From Gammaproteobacteria bacterium (GTDB lineage Bacteria; Pseudomonadota; Gammaproteobacteria; Natronospirales; REEB76): 46,627 nucleotides of DNA. The notes under the pieces were generated by a model. That model saw only the letters and a list, made by a program, of their open reading frames with translations. It was not told the origin of the DNA and did no database searches. The stretch is from contig DAHUYB010000073.1 of assembly GCA_027315405.1 (NCBI GenBank), forward strand, positions 1 through 46,627, in the 5' to 3' direction. The translations under genes and the position numbers were made by a program. Numbering within the stretch: the first letter of the stretch is position 1; every line of letters begins with the position of its first letter. Below are positions 17,604-26,644 of the stretch, one piece after another.

Positions 17604-18071
17604 TCAGATAACAACAGCCAGTTTCAGGATGTAATGCCAGTGCTTCGCGCTTACCGGAGTAATGGAAAGACGGTTACCGCGGCGCAGGATGAGCATGTCC
17701 TCGAGTGCGGCATGCCGGCGCATTTCGGTGAGCGTCACTCGCTGTTTGAAGCGCTTCACCAGAGTCATATCCACGGCATACCAAAGCGGTTTTGCAGGCG
17801 TGCTGCGCGGGTCAAAATGCGGGTTTCCCGGCTCAAAAGCCGTGCTATCCGGGTGACCGGCACAGCGCACTTGCATGACGCCTGCGATGCCGGGTTCGGC
17901 GCAGCTCGAGTGATAGAAGAAGGCCAGGTCACCCTTGTGCATCTGGTCCCGAAGCATGTTGCGCACTTGGAAATTGCGCACTCCGTCCCAAGCCGTGGTC
18001 TTGCGCGGCGTGCTGGCGAGATCGTCAATGCCAAACGCGCTGGGTTCTGATTTCATCAACCAATAGCTCAC
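17604..18071 (-). CDS. EVE-domain protein
   Basis: A 155-residue EVE-domain protein, a PUA/YTH-like fold thought to recognise modified bases (known of the family). The whole chain is the domain: YWLMKSEPSAFGIDDL at the start, WDGVRNFQVRNMLRDQMHKGDLAFFYHSS in the middle, and GIAGVMQV. The start is GTG 18071, overlapping the stop of the upstream ligase gene by four bases, so the two are probably translationally coupled. Confidence 0.92.
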   Translation of the reverse strand: MSYWLMKSEPSAFGIDDLASTPRKTTAWDGVRNFQVRNMLRDQMHKGDLAFFYHSSCAEPGIAGVMQVRCAGHPDSTAFEPGNPHFDPRSTPAKPLWYAVDMTLVKRFKQRVTLTEMRRHAALEDMLILRRGNRLSITPVSAKHWHYILKLAVVI

Positions 18072-18673
18072 CGGTGATTCCCCTCGTCACCGGTAAAAAA
18101 GTAGACATGGCGCTCGGTAACCACGCCGCTGAGCGGCACATCCCAGGAAGCTTCCTCGATGCGATCGAGCCGCTGGAATTCGTAAGCCAGACCCAGTATC
18201 AGCGGCTTGCAGTCACCGGTTTTCAGGAAAGAAAATGTGCGGTCATAGAAACCGCCGCCCATCCCCAAACGGTTGCCGCCTGGATCGAAAGCCACCAGTG
18301 GAGTGAGCACCAGATCCAGCGACTGTGGCGCAATACCGACAGAATTGGATGCGATCGGTTCCGGGATATGAAAGCGGTTTGTTTGCATGGCGGTAGCGGG
18401 TGTCCAGGCATAAAACCGGAGTTCGGCGGAGTGTTCTGGGGCCACTACCGGCAGATAAATGTGTTTGCCGTCATGGTGCGCGCGCTGCAGTAGTGGTTGC
18501 GTATCCACTTCCCCGTCTATCGCCACATAGGCGGCCAGGTGCTGTGCCGAGCGGTAACCGGGCAACTCAGTGAGCAGTGCTGTCGAGGCCTCAGCCGCGC
18601 GGGCACGGGTGGCGCTGTCCAGTGCGCGCCGTCGGGCGCGCATTTCCTGGCGTATGGATTTACGGATAGTCAC
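18068..18673 (-). CDS. ygfA: 5-formyltetrahydrofolate cyclo-ligase
   Basis: Converts 5-formyl-THF to 5,10-methenyl-THF with ATP. Visible motifs are RKSIRQEMRARRRAL at the N-terminus, AAYVAIDGEVDTQPLL, and the family signature LVAFDPGGNRLGMGGGFYDRTF. Its 201 residues are the usual length. It lies directly downstream of the 6S RNA gene on the same strand, as in many gammaproteobacteria where the two are co-transcribed. Confidence 0.95.
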   Translation of the reverse strand: MTIRKSIRQEMRARRRALDSATRARAAEASTALLTELPGYRSAQHLAAYVAIDGEVDTQPLLQRAHHDGKHIYLPVVAPEHSAELRFYAWTPATAMQTNRFHIPEPIASNSVGIAPQSLDLVLTPLVAFDPGGNRLGMGGGFYDRTFSFLKTGDCKPLILGLAYEFQRLDRIEEASWDVPLSGVVTERHVYFFTGDEGNHR

Positions 18674-18689
18674 GGGAGGAATTCAAAGA

Positions 18690-18876
18690 GGCGTCTCCCA
18701 TCGGTGCCGTTACCGGCTATCGCCCTTGAACCAAAGGTTCAGGTGGAGCCGGCCGTGATGCTTTAGGCTTTCCGCTGCATGGCGGACCTGCACACCGTCA
18801 TCACTGGGCCGGTTCCGGGGGTTTGATTTAGGCTCAAAGAGTAACCCAGCCCGTATCGCACACCATAGGAGACGCC
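18690..18876 (-). ncRNA. ssrS: 6S RNA
   Basis: Between zapA and the cyclo-ligase gene the minus strand carries a segment with the 6S RNA closing stem (GGCGTCTCC at the 5' end and GGGAGACGCC at the 3' end) and the conserved block CACCTGAACC-TTTGGTTCAAGG, very close to E. coli 6S RNA. The span is about 187 bases, against 184 in E. coli. 6S RNA binds sigma-70 RNA polymerase and damps transcription in stationary phase. Ends are estimated from the closing helix. Confidence 0.9.
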
Positions 18877-18921
18877 ATACGTGAAAAAAACACTGCGCCC
18901 ATCAGGTTACCGACGTGCTTG

Positions 18922-19233
18922 CTAATTTGCCAGCGACGGATCGCTGGCGGTGGCTGCCAGCCGGTCATTGAGTGTGCGCACCCGGCCAAGCAGATCATGA
19001 TCCGCCTCGTTGGCCATGGCCTGGTTCTGCAAAATCTCATGGGACAGGTTGAGAGCGGCCATGACGGCGACCCGGTCCAGACCCACGACCTTGCCGCTCT
19101 CGCGGATCTCGCGCATCTTGCGATTGAGCAGTTCGGCGGATTCCAGCAGCGCCTCACGCTCGTTATCCGGGCAGGCCACCTGGTATTCCTTGTCCAGGAT
19201 GCGCACCGTGACGCGCGCCAGTTCTTCGCTCAT
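18922..19233 (-). CDS. zapA: Cell division protein ZapA
   Basis: A 103-residue FtsZ-ring stabiliser. The N-terminal half has the ZapA pattern VTVRILDKEYQVACPDNEREALLESAELLNRKMREI and the C-terminal half is a helix suited for a coiled-coil dimer (DRVAVMAALNLSHEIL). Its start overlaps the stop of the ZapB-like gene, and 6S RNA follows on the same strand, the classical gammaproteobacterial order. Confidence 0.93.
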   Translation of the reverse strand: MSEELARVTVRILDKEYQVACPDNEREALLESAELLNRKMREIRESGKVVGLDRVAVMAALNLSHEILQNQAMANEADHDLLGRVRTLNDRLAATASDPSLAN

Positions 19234-19463
19234 GCGCTTTCCTCCAGGGATTTGAGACGCGAGATCATGGCTTCCACCCGGCCACGTACCTGTTCGTTCT
19301 TGGCCAGCAGGCCGGCGCGCTCCGTGTTGAGGGAGTCCAGCCGCTGGCGCAGGGAGTGATTGTCGCCGCGCAGTCTGACACAGACCGCCACCAGCTCCTC
19401 CACGCGGCCTTCGAGGCGCTTGAGTTCCTGTTCCAGCAGTTCGCGGGCTTTCTCAGTATGCAT
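19230..19463 (-). CDS. ZapB-like coiled-coil protein (TIGR02449 type)
   Basis: A short protein of about 77 residues that is one long coiled coil: MHTEKARELLEQELKRLEGR then LRGDNHSLRQRLDSLNTERA. It belongs to the small family found just before zapA in gammaproteobacteria and is likely a ZapB-like division factor. ATG 19463 is preferred; a longer frame to 19505 would add residues that do not look helical. The stop and the zapA start overlap by four bases. The 140 bases upstream are shared with divergent pepP. Confidence 0.8.
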   Translation of the reverse strand: MHTEKARELLEQELKRLEGRVEELVAVCVRLRGDNHSLRQRLDSLNTERAGLLAKNEQVRGRVEAMISRLKSLEESA

Positions 19464-19603
19464 GCAACCACTATAGAGCGGCGCCAGTGAAGCGGTCAAC
19501 GCCATCCGCGCACCATGGGTGCACGATGCTAGGATAATGGCTGACCCGGCGCACTCCGCAGCCGCATGGCGGTATCCGGGTTACCTTCAGTTTTCGTGAG
19601 GCT

Positions 19604-20929
19604 GTGAAATTGCAGATACGACCCCAGGAATTCGCCCGCCGCCGCCGCGAACTCATGCGCATGATGGGTCACGGCAGCATCGCCATCGTACCGGCGGCGC
19701 GCGAGAAGATCCGCAACCGTGATAGTCACTATCCGTTCCGCCAGGACAGCGATTTCCACTACCTTAGCGGCTTTCCCGAGCCGGAGGCCGTGCTGGTACT
19801 GGTGCCGGGACGCCGCCAGGCGGAATACATCCTGTTCTGCCGGGAACGTGATCCCCTCATGGAAACCTGGAACGGCCGGCGCGCCGGTCCAGAAGGCGCC
19901 ACCCGCGAATACGGCGCCGACGACGCCTTCCCCATCGGCGATATAGACGACATCTTGCCCGGCCTCATGGAGCGTCGCGAACGGGTGTTCTACACCATGG
20001 GCAATTATTCGGAGTTCGACCAGCGTGTGATCGGCTGGGTGAACGGTTTGCGCGCCCAGGCCAAAAGCGGCATGCACTCGCCCGAGGAATTCGTGTCTCT
20101 GGATCACATTCTGCACGACATGCGTTTGTACAAGAGCAAACCGGAACTTGCGGTCATGCGGCGTGCAGCGGCCATTTCCATGGGTGCGCATGCGCGCGCC
20201 ATGCGCGCCTGCTGTCCTGGCATGAACGAATCAGAACTGGAGGCCGAATTTCTGCATGAATTCCGCCGTCACGGCGGCGTACCTGCCTACAACCCCATCG
20301 TGGGCGGCGGTGAGAATGGCTGCATTCTGCACTATGTGGAAAACAATCGGCCTCTCCAGGACGGCGAACTGGTCTTGATCGACGCTGCCTGCGAGTACCA
20401 AAGTTACGCCACCGATATCACCCGCACTTTTCCAGTGAATGGCCGCTACACCCCGGAACAGCGCGCTATCTACGAACTGGTACTCAAGGCGCAGCTCGCC
20501 GCCATCGCCAAGATGCGCGCTGGCAACCACTGGAACACGCCCCACGAAGAAGCGGTGAAAGTGCTTACCGCCGGTCTGGTGAAGCTCGGACTGCTCAAGG
20601 GTCCGCTGGGCAGGCTCATCAAGGACGAAGGCTACAAGCAGTTCTACATGCATCGTACCGGCCACTGGTTGGGCCTCGACGTCCACGACGTGGGGGATTA
20701 CAAAGTGGGTGACGAATGGCGTGAGCTGGAACCCGGCATGGTGATGACCGCGGAACCGGGCCTCTACATTGCCGCCGGCACCCGCGGCGTACCCAAATGC
20801 TGGTGGAACATTGGCGTGCGCATCGAGGACGATGTGCTGGTAACCCGGGGTGAACCGGAGGTGCTGACCGGCGCACTCATCAAGCAAGCGGATGAGATTG
20901 AGGCTTACATGCGGCGCACGGCCGCGTGA
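19604..20929 (+). CDS. pepP: Xaa-Pro aminopeptidase
   Basis: A 441-residue metallo-aminopeptidase removing N-terminal residues before proline. The N-terminal domain ends near residue 170; the pita-bread catalytic domain carries the two-metal ligands in LIDAACEYQSYATDITRTFP, the histidine of YMHRTGHWLGLDVHDVG, the Glu of VMTAEPGLYI and the Glu of VRIEDDVLVT. The start codon is GTG 19604. It opens the pepP-ubiH-ubiI cluster. The small ygfB gene that often precedes pepP is absent. Confidence 0.95.
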   Translation: MKLQIRPQEFARRRRELMRMMGHGSIAIVPAAREKIRNRDSHYPFRQDSDFHYLSGFPEPEAVLVLVPGRRQAEYILFCRERDPLMETWNGRRAGPEGATREYGADDAFPIGDIDDILPGLMERRERVFYTMGNYSEFDQRVIGWVNGLRAQAKSGMHSPEEFVSLDHILHDMRLYKSKPELAVMRRAAAISMGAHARAMRACCPGMNESELEAEFLHEFRRHGGVPAYNPIVGGGENGCILHYVENNRPLQDGELVLIDAACEYQSYATDITRTFPVNGRYTPEQRAIYELVLKAQLAAIAKMRAGNHWNTPHEEAVKVLTAGLVKLGLLKGPLGRLIKDEGYKQFYMHRTGHWLGLDVHDVGDYKVGDEWRELEPGMVMTAEPGLYIAAGTRGVPKCWWNIGVRIEDDVLVTRGEPEVLTGALIKQADEIEAYMRRTAA

Positions 20930-21032
20930 CGGGCATGATGATCCAAGAAGACGTTCCCCGGTGTCCTGCTCGTTTCCCGGCAGCTTCCAGGAGTAGTGCG
21001 GCGCGTGTGTTTCCGTGCAGCTGGCAGCCAGC

Positions 21033-22409
21033 ATGAAAGTGAAACACAGCGCCCCGACAAAACATTCCCCGCACTCTGAAAAGCAGCAGGCAGAGCGTGA
21101 TAACAATCATTCTGTCGCCGATTTTGATGTCCTGATTGCCGGTGGCGGCATGGTGGGCGCGAGTTTTGCGGCCGCGCTGGCGCCCTTAGCTCTCAAAATC
21201 GCGGTGGTGGAAGCCGTCCGTTTTGGCAGCCGCGGCCAGCCGAGTTACGACGACCGTATCACGGCGGTGTCTTGGGGTAGCCGCCGCATTTTCGAAGGCA
21301 TCGGTTTGTGGCCGCAAATTGCGCCGGAGGCCACTGCCATCCATCACATCCATGTGTCGGACCGTGGGCATGCGGGCATGACGCGCCTGCATGCAGTGGA
21401 GATGGGAGTGGAGGCGTTGGGCTATGTAGTGCCCAACCGCGTTATCGGCCTTGCCTTGAGCGAATTTCTGCTACGCCAGAAACACATCGCGCTGCTGGCA
21501 CCGGCGAAACTCGAAAGTGTGCAGATACAAGCTGAGGGCGTCTGTACAACACTGGAATGCGATGCTATGAACAACATCAAAACCCGATTACTGGTGGCGG
21601 CAGACGGTGCCAATTCGAAAATACGCGAACAGCTCGGCATCAACGCGCACGTCTGGGATTATGGGCAGAGCGCCGTCATCTGCAATGTCAGTGTCGAACG
21701 ACCGCAGGCACACACGGCTTTCGAACGCTTTACCGGCAATGGTCCACTGGCGCTGCTGCCCATGGGCGCAGACCGCTATGCGCTCATCTGGACGCTGGCT
21801 AACGCGCGCGTGGCCGAAGTTTTGGCCATGGCCGACACCGAATTTCTGGATGCCGCTGCCGTCGGATTCAACGGCCGCCTGGGACGTTTCATCAAAGCCG
21901 GCAAACGCACAGCCTATCCATTGAGTCTGGTACACGCGCATACACAGTTGCGGGGTCGCGCAGTGCTGGTGGGAAATGCCGCCCACAGCCTGCACCCCAT
22001 CGCCGGCCAGGGCTTCAACCTGTCGTTACGCGACATCGCGGCGCTCGCGGATATGCTGGCGGATATCACCGCCGTTGGCGGTGACTTGGGAGACGAGCGC
22101 CAACTTATCGCTTATGTACGCACGCGCCGCCGTGACCAAATGACCACCACCCTGTTCACGGATATGCTCACGCGCGTGTTCACCAATCCGCTGGCATCTA
22201 TCGGCTGGGCGCGTAATCTGGGTCTCCTGGGGCTGGATTTATTTCCAGCCGCGCGTCATAGGCTTGCACGCCATAATATGGGCATCGCCGGCCGTCTGCC
22301 GCGTCTCGCCCGTGGACTTGGAATCAAAACAGAGGCAGATTACCTGGCCAAGCAACCTTCTTTGCCTGCTTCTTCCTCCGCAAGCAGGATGGAATGTGGA
22401 TTGCCATGA
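21033..22409 (+). CDS. ubiH: 2-octaprenyl-6-methoxyphenol hydroxylase
   Basis: An FAD monooxygenase of ubiquinone biosynthesis, hydroxylating C1 of the ring. The Rossmann motif DFDVLIAGGGMVGASFAAAL lies about 30 residues in, the second FAD motif is LLVAADGANSKIREQLG, and the third is VLVGNAAHSLHPIAGQGFNL. The N-terminal 30 residues (basic, low complexity) are not family sequence, so the start is uncertain: ATG 21033 is given, with GTG 21015 or 21039 as alternatives. The stop overlaps the next start as ATGA. Confidence 0.9.
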   Translation: MKVKHSAPTKHSPHSEKQQAERDNNHSVADFDVLIAGGGMVGASFAAALAPLALKIAVVEAVRFGSRGQPSYDDRITAVSWGSRRIFEGIGLWPQIAPEATAIHHIHVSDRGHAGMTRLHAVEMGVEALGYVVPNRVIGLALSEFLLRQKHIALLAPAKLESVQIQAEGVCTTLECDAMNNIKTRLLVAADGANSKIREQLGINAHVWDYGQSAVICNVSVERPQAHTAFERFTGNGPLALLPMGADRYALIWTLANARVAEVLAMADTEFLDAAAVGFNGRLGRFIKAGKRTAYPLSLVHAHTQLRGRAVLVGNAAHSLHPIAGQGFNLSLRDIAALADMLADITAVGGDLGDERQLIAYVRTRRRDQMTTTLFTDMLTRVFTNPLASIGWARNLGLLGLDLFPAARHRLARHNMGIAGRLPRLARGLGIKTEADYLAKQPSLPASSSASRMECGLP

Positions 22410-23626
22410 CTGCATCTCGCTCGCCATCACAGTTCGACGTGGTCATCGTGGGTGCCGGAGCGGTGGGTACGGCGTTCGCCTGCGCGCTACGCAATAGTGG
22501 TCTGCGCATCGCTCTTTTGGATGCCCGTGAGCCGCCATCTTTCTCAGCCGCAGCGGAACTTGACCTGCGGGTATTTGCAATTTCACCAGCATCACGAGGC
22601 ATCCTGGAGACCCTGGGTGCCTGGCAGACTATCCAGGCACAACGCGTTGCCGCCTATACCGAGATGCATGTGTGGGATGCCAGCGGCAGCGGCAGCATCC
22701 ATTTTGACTGCGCCGAGGTGGGTGAACCGGCGCTGGGTTACATTGTTGAGAATCGCCTCATCCAGCACGCATTGAGGCTGCAACTGCAGACGGCTGACAA
22801 TGTCAGCGCGATCCATCCGGTGACTCTGGAAGCGGTGGCGACCGATGCGGATCAGGTAACGCTCACGTTGCAGGACGGTCGCCGTTTGCGCACGCGCCTG
22901 CTGGTGGCGGCGGATGGTGTGGAATCCGCCACCCGCAAGCTGGTGGGCATTGAATCCCGCACTGCGTCCTATGGCCAGCAGGCCATCGTTGCCCATGTGG
23001 CCACGGAAAAGCCGCATCACCACACGGCCCGGCAGCGCTTTCTGCCCGGTGGCCCGATTGCGCTGCTGCCGCTGCCGGATGGCCGCTCTTCGATCGTGTG
23101 GTCGTTGGATAACACGCGGGCGGAACAGGTCCGGCAATTGGACGATGTGGGGTTTTGCGCCGCCGTGACCACGGCCAGCGCCGCCACTCTTGGCCACGTA
23201 ACGAGTAGCACTCCGCGCGCCAGTTTTACGCTGCAGCGCATGCACGCCCGCGAGTACGTGCATGCGCGCTTCGCACTCATCGGCGACGCCGCCCATGCGC
23301 TGCATCCGCTGGCGGGGCAGGGGGTGAATCTGGGATTTAAGGATATGGCGGCACTCAGCACTATCATTTTGGAGGCGCAGTCGCGGCACCGCGATTGGGG
23401 TGATTTAGCGGTGTTGCGCCGCTACCAGCGTGCCCGAAAAGGCGATAACTTGGCGATGATTATCGCGCTAGACGGTTTTAAACGCCTTTTCAGCAATGAT
23501 ATTGCGCCGTTGACGTGGATGCGTAACACAGGATTGTGCGCTGTAGACCGTTTTACGCCGCTCAAGAGTGCCTTAATGCGGCGCGCAATGGGTTTAACCG
23601 GCAATTTCACCGCAGCGATACACTGA
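22406..23626 (+). CDS. ubiI: 2-octaprenylphenol hydroxylase (UbiI/VisC)
   Basis: A second FAD monooxygenase of the same family, hydroxylating C5 in ubiquinone synthesis. Motifs are QFDVVIVGAGAVGTAFACAL, LLVAADGVESATRKLVG and ALIGDAAHALHPLAGQGVNLGFKD. ATG 22406 overlaps the ubiH stop; an upstream ATG at 22394 would make a longer overlap. It ends the pepP-ubiH-ubiI unit and is followed by 180 bases of non-coding DNA and a strong palindrome. Confidence 0.93.
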   Translation: MTASRSPSQFDVVIVGAGAVGTAFACALRNSGLRIALLDAREPPSFSAAAELDLRVFAISPASRGILETLGAWQTIQAQRVAAYTEMHVWDASGSGSIHFDCAEVGEPALGYIVENRLIQHALRLQLQTADNVSAIHPVTLEAVATDADQVTLTLQDGRRLRTRLLVAADGVESATRKLVGIESRTASYGQQAIVAHVATEKPHHHTARQRFLPGGPIALLPLPDGRSSIVWSLDNTRAEQVRQLDDVGFCAAVTTASAATLGHVTSSTPRASFTLQRMHAREYVHARFALIGDAAHALHPLAGQGVNLGFKDMAALSTIILEAQSRHRDWGDLAVLRRYQRARKGDNLAMIIALDGFKRLFSNDIAPLTWMRNTGLCAVDRFTPLKSALMRRAMGLTGNFTAAIH

Positions 23627-23809
23627 ATCTCTTTGCTTGGCCGTCTGGTGTTTTGTGTCACTCAGACATGGGTTGCCTCGATCGGGATGCCGGCGGTGTT
23701 TTGCGCGACTCGATAGATCAAAACCGCGGATGCTGGGTGGCGCCCATGTTTTGTTGCCGGCATCGGCAAGGCATCGCCAGCGCAGCAGTCCGCAATCCCG
23801 ACACCCAAA

Positions 23810-23835
23810 CATAACCCCGCGGCCGCGGGGTTATG
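23810..23835. terminator. 26-bp perfect palindrome between ubiI and phhB
   Basis: The arms CATAACCCCGCGG and CCGCGGGGTTATG meet without a gap, a perfect 26-bp palindrome. It lies between the convergent ends of ubiI and phhB and is probably a bidirectional terminator. The 180 bases before it contain no gene I can support. Confidence 0.7.
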
Positions 23836-23858
23836 AGTCTTACGCTAGGCGCAACCCC

Positions 23859-24197
23859 TTATTTTGCCAGCAGCTTGTCCACCTTGGCAGCACAGATGAA
23901 GTCGTTTTCTGACAGGCCGCCGATGGCATGGGTGGTATAACGCACCAGGCAGTGGCCGTAGCCCACTTCCAGGTCAGGATGATGGCCTTGCTGATTGGCG
24001 ATCCAGGCGATGGCGTTCACAAAGCCCATGGTGCCGTTGAAACCCTTGAATTTGAAATCCTTGTAAATCTGTTTGCCGTCAGCGTCGAGTTGCCACTCAG
24101 GCGCCAGCTTTTTCAAATAGCGCTCCGCTTCCTCGCGGACCAGGGGTTTGACGCCACCTTCGCAGGGGACGCAGTGCTTCTCGGCCAGTTCCGTCAT
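23859..24197 (-). CDS. phhB: Pterin-4-alpha-carbinolamine dehydratase
   Basis: Recycles the pterin cofactor used by phenylalanine hydroxylase. The 112-residue chain carries the family pattern WIANQQGHHPDLEVGYGHC followed by VRYTTHAIGGLSENDF. GAGG lies about eight bases before the ATG. It follows phhA after 46 bases on the same strand, so the pair is probably one transcript. Confidence 0.95.
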   Translation of the reverse strand: MTELAEKHCVPCEGGVKPLVREEAERYLKKLAPEWQLDADGKQIYKDFKFKGFNGTMGFVNAIAWIANQQGHHPDLEVGYGHCLVRYTTHAIGGLSENDFICAAKVDKLLAK

Positions 24198-24243
24198 GAT
24201 AACCTCGTGGTAGTGAGTTCTTTATGTGAGCGAATGAATACGT

Positions 24244-25050
24244 TCAGGCCCAGCCGATTTTCTTGTCGGCAGGCGGGAAATTGGGGTCATGCATCCCCAG
24301 CCGCCGGGCCTCATTGATGAGGACCATCAGGTTCTTATGGGCTAGATTGAACATGTCTTCCAGGCTGTTGATGATGAAGTAAGTGGTCTGGAAAATGTCG
24401 ATGCGGTAGGGCGTGCGCAGGGCATCAATGGGGTCGAAGGGCTTGCGCAGGGGTTTGTTGCTGTCGATGGAATAGGGGGTTTCTCCAAACGATGACACGA
24501 TGCCGGCGCCGTAGGTTTTCAAGCCCCTGCGCGTTGTTATTAATCCAAATTCCACTGTGAACCAGTAGAGCCGTGCCAGCATCACGTGGTCATTTTTGTG
24601 CGCACGCACACCCGCTTTGCCGTAGGCATGGGTGAATTCCGCGAAGCGTGGATCAGTGAGCAGCGGAGTATGGCCAAAGACCTCGTGGAAAATATCCGGC
24701 TCCTGCAGGTAGTCCATGTCCTCGCGGCTGCGGATGAAGGAGGCGGCCGGGAATTTTTTGTCGGCTAGCAGGCTGAAAAACTGATCAAAGGGGATCAGGG
24801 CTGGCACCGGCACTACTTGCCAGCCGGTATGCTGCTGGAGCACCGCCGAGACCTCCGGGCACTGGGGGATGCGGTCCGTCGGAAAGTGCATGCGTTCCAG
24901 GGCCTGCAGATAATCGTCACAGGCATATTTTTCAACGATGGGTCGTTGGCGCGTGATCAAATCGCGCCAGACGGCATCCTCGTCCGGTGTATAAGGGATT
25001 AAACCGTTCTCGTCCGGGATTTTGGCGGTGTATTTAGTGCTTTTGCCCAT
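24244..25050 (-). CDS. phhA: Phenylalanine 4-monooxygenase
   Basis: Hydroxylates phenylalanine to tyrosine with O2 and tetrahydropterin. The non-haem iron triad is visible in EPDIFHEVFGHTPLLTDPRF (two His) and FTHAYGKAG with the Glu in WFTVEFGLI. The pterin region and GAGIVSSFGE are also present. Its 268 residues match the single-domain bacterial form without a regulatory domain. An inverted repeat at 25168-25182 may be an operator; no Pseudomonas-type PhhR box is evident. Confidence 0.96.
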   Translation of the reverse strand: MGKSTKYTAKIPDENGLIPYTPDEDAVWRDLITRQRPIVEKYACDDYLQALERMHFPTDRIPQCPEVSAVLQQHTGWQVVPVPALIPFDQFFSLLADKKFPAASFIRSREDMDYLQEPDIFHEVFGHTPLLTDPRFAEFTHAYGKAGVRAHKNDHVMLARLYWFTVEFGLITTRRGLKTYGAGIVSSFGETPYSIDSNKPLRKPFDPIDALRTPYRIDIFQTTYFIINSLEDMFNLAHKNLMVLINEARRLGMHDPNFPPADKKIGWA

Positions 25051-25167
25051 GGAGTTCTGCCTCAGGCCGCCAGTTTACCAGTCGGGAGCGGACAGCCGGG
25101 AAACGCTGGGGGTACATTGCGGTTCCCACCTAATATATACATTGGCCTTTGATATGCTGTGAAAGTA

Positions 25168-25182
25168 ATGACCGTTGGTCAT
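25168..25182. promoter_or_regulatory. Inverted repeat upstream of phhA
   Basis: ATGACC-gtt-GGTCAT, a perfect 6-base-arm inverted repeat 118 bases before the phhA start and 15 bases after the ispG stop. It could be an operator for phhA or an end structure for ispG. Confidence 0.35.
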
Positions 25183-25196
25183 AAAGCTAGCGAGGC

Positions 25197-26438
25197 CTAG
25201 GCTTGTGCTCGTGGCGGGTAATGACTTCGAATGTAATCTTCCACGATCTGCTGAAATTCTGCTGCGATCGTGTCGCCTTTGAGGGTAATTGTCTTTTCCC
25301 CGTCCACATAAACCGGCGCGACAGGCTTTTCACCGGTACCGGGCAGGCTGATACCGACGTTCGCGTGCTTGCTTTCGCCGGGGCCGTTCACCACGCAACC
25401 CATGACGGCCACCTGCATCGTCTCCACGCCCGCATAGGCACGTTTCCACTCCGGCATGCGGGTACGGATGTAGCCCTGGATATCCTGGGCGAGCTGCTGG
25501 AATACGGTACTGGTGGTGCGTCCGCAGCCCGGGCAGGCGGCCACCAGCGGCATGAAAGCCCTGAGGCCCATGGTCTGGAGGATTTCCTGGGCCACGATGA
25601 CCTCGCGGCTGCGATCGCCCTCCGGTTCGGGTGTCAAAGAGATGCGGATAGTGTCACCGATGCCTTGCTGCAAAAGTATCGCCAGCGCCGCGGTCGAGGC
25701 CACAATGCCCTTGCTGCCCATGCCGGCTTCCGTGAGGCCGAGATGCAGTGGGTAATCGCAGCGTGGCGCGAGACGTCGGTACACATCAATCAGATCCTGC
25801 ACGCTGCTCATCTTGCAGGACAGGATGATCCTGTCGTGACCCAGTCCCAGCTCTTCCGCACGCTGCGCGGAGTTGAGCGCCGAGGCCACCATGGCTTCGT
25901 GCAGGATTTCCTTGGCGTCTTTCGGCCCGGATGCGCGCGCATTCTCGTCCATCATCCGGGTGAGCAGCTCCTGATCGAGGCTGCCCCAGTTCACGCCGAT
26001 GCGCACCGGCTTGCCGTGTTTGAGCGCTACCTCGATCAGCATTGCGAACTGCTGATCGTGTTTGCTGCCGCGCCCGACGTTGCCGGGATTAATGCGCAGC
26101 TTCGCCAACGCCTCAGCGCAGGCGGGATGGGTTGTTAAAAGCTTGTGGCCGTTGAAATGGAAGTCGCCGATAAGCGGCACGCTCACGCTCATGGCATCCA
26201 GTTTCTCGCGTATATGAGGTACGGCCGCGGCCGCGGCGTCGGTGTTGACCGTGATGCGCACCAGTTCCGAACCGGCGCTCGCCAGCTCCGCCACCTGTTT
26301 GACGGTCGCCATGACGTCGGCGGTGTCGGTGTTGGTCATGGATTGCACCACGATGGGCGCGCCGCCGCCCACCCGCACGGGGCCGACCATCACTGTTACG
26401 CTTTGACGGCGTTTTTGCCGGGAAATAGAGATTTCCAT
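25197..26438 (-). CDS. ispG: 4-hydroxy-3-methylbut-2-enyl diphosphate synthase
   Basis: The penultimate enzyme of the MEP isoprenoid pathway, with a 4Fe-4S cluster. Cluster ligands are in [14 protein letters not shown] and [19 protein letters not shown]. The barrel domain starts with [23 protein letters not shown] use ATG 26438 ([16 protein letters not shown]), giving 413 residues, close to the family size; the open frame continues 32 codons further upstream to 26534 but without family sequence. Isoprenoid supply connects with the ubiquinone genes only loosely. Confidence 0.95.
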   Translation of the reverse strand: MEISISRQKRRQSVTVMVGPVRVGGGAPIVVQSMTNTDTADVMATVKQVAELASAGSELVRITVNTDAAAAAVPHIREKLDAMSVSVPLIGDFHFNGHKLLTTHPACAEALAKLRINPGNVGRGSKHDQQFAMLIEVALKHGKPVRIGVNWGSLDQELLTRMMDENARASGPKDAKEILHEAMVASALNSAQRAEELGLGHDRIILSCKMSSVQDLIDVYRRLAPRCDYPLHLGLTEAGMGSKGIVASTAALAILLQQGIGDTIRISLTPEPEGDRSREVIVAQEILQTMGLRAFMPLVAACPGCGRTTSTVFQQLAQDIQGYIRTRMPEWKRAYAGVETMQVAVMGCVVNGPGESKHANVGISLPGTGEKPVAPVYVDGEKTITLKGDTIAAEFQQIVEDYIRSHYPPRAQA

Positions 26439-26644
26439 GGATTTCACGGCCGCATTATGGCCCTTAATGATAGCGGATTCTTGAGATTCACCAGCGGCTC
26501 CCGTGAGCGGAACAAAAGTGGCGCCCGGAGACACATTCAGCAGCGCGGCAATGCCTAATTTCCCGGCTTCTCAGGCCAGCCGCGCTTGCGTACCATGTCA
26601 GGCATGACGATTCTGGTGGTGCGCAACCTGCAATCAAAATATCC

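Noticed and set aside
23640-23800. Possible degenerate repeat or small gene after ubiI
   Set aside because: GGGATGCCGGC and GCCGGCATC form one weak pairing, and no frame looks like a protein on either strand; only the 26-bp palindrome beyond it is convincing.
25203-26138. Long plus-strand frame of 311 codons
   Set aside because: It is the complement of ispG, has no family-like sequence and many histidine/arginine-rich stretches typical of a shadow frame in GC-rich DNA.
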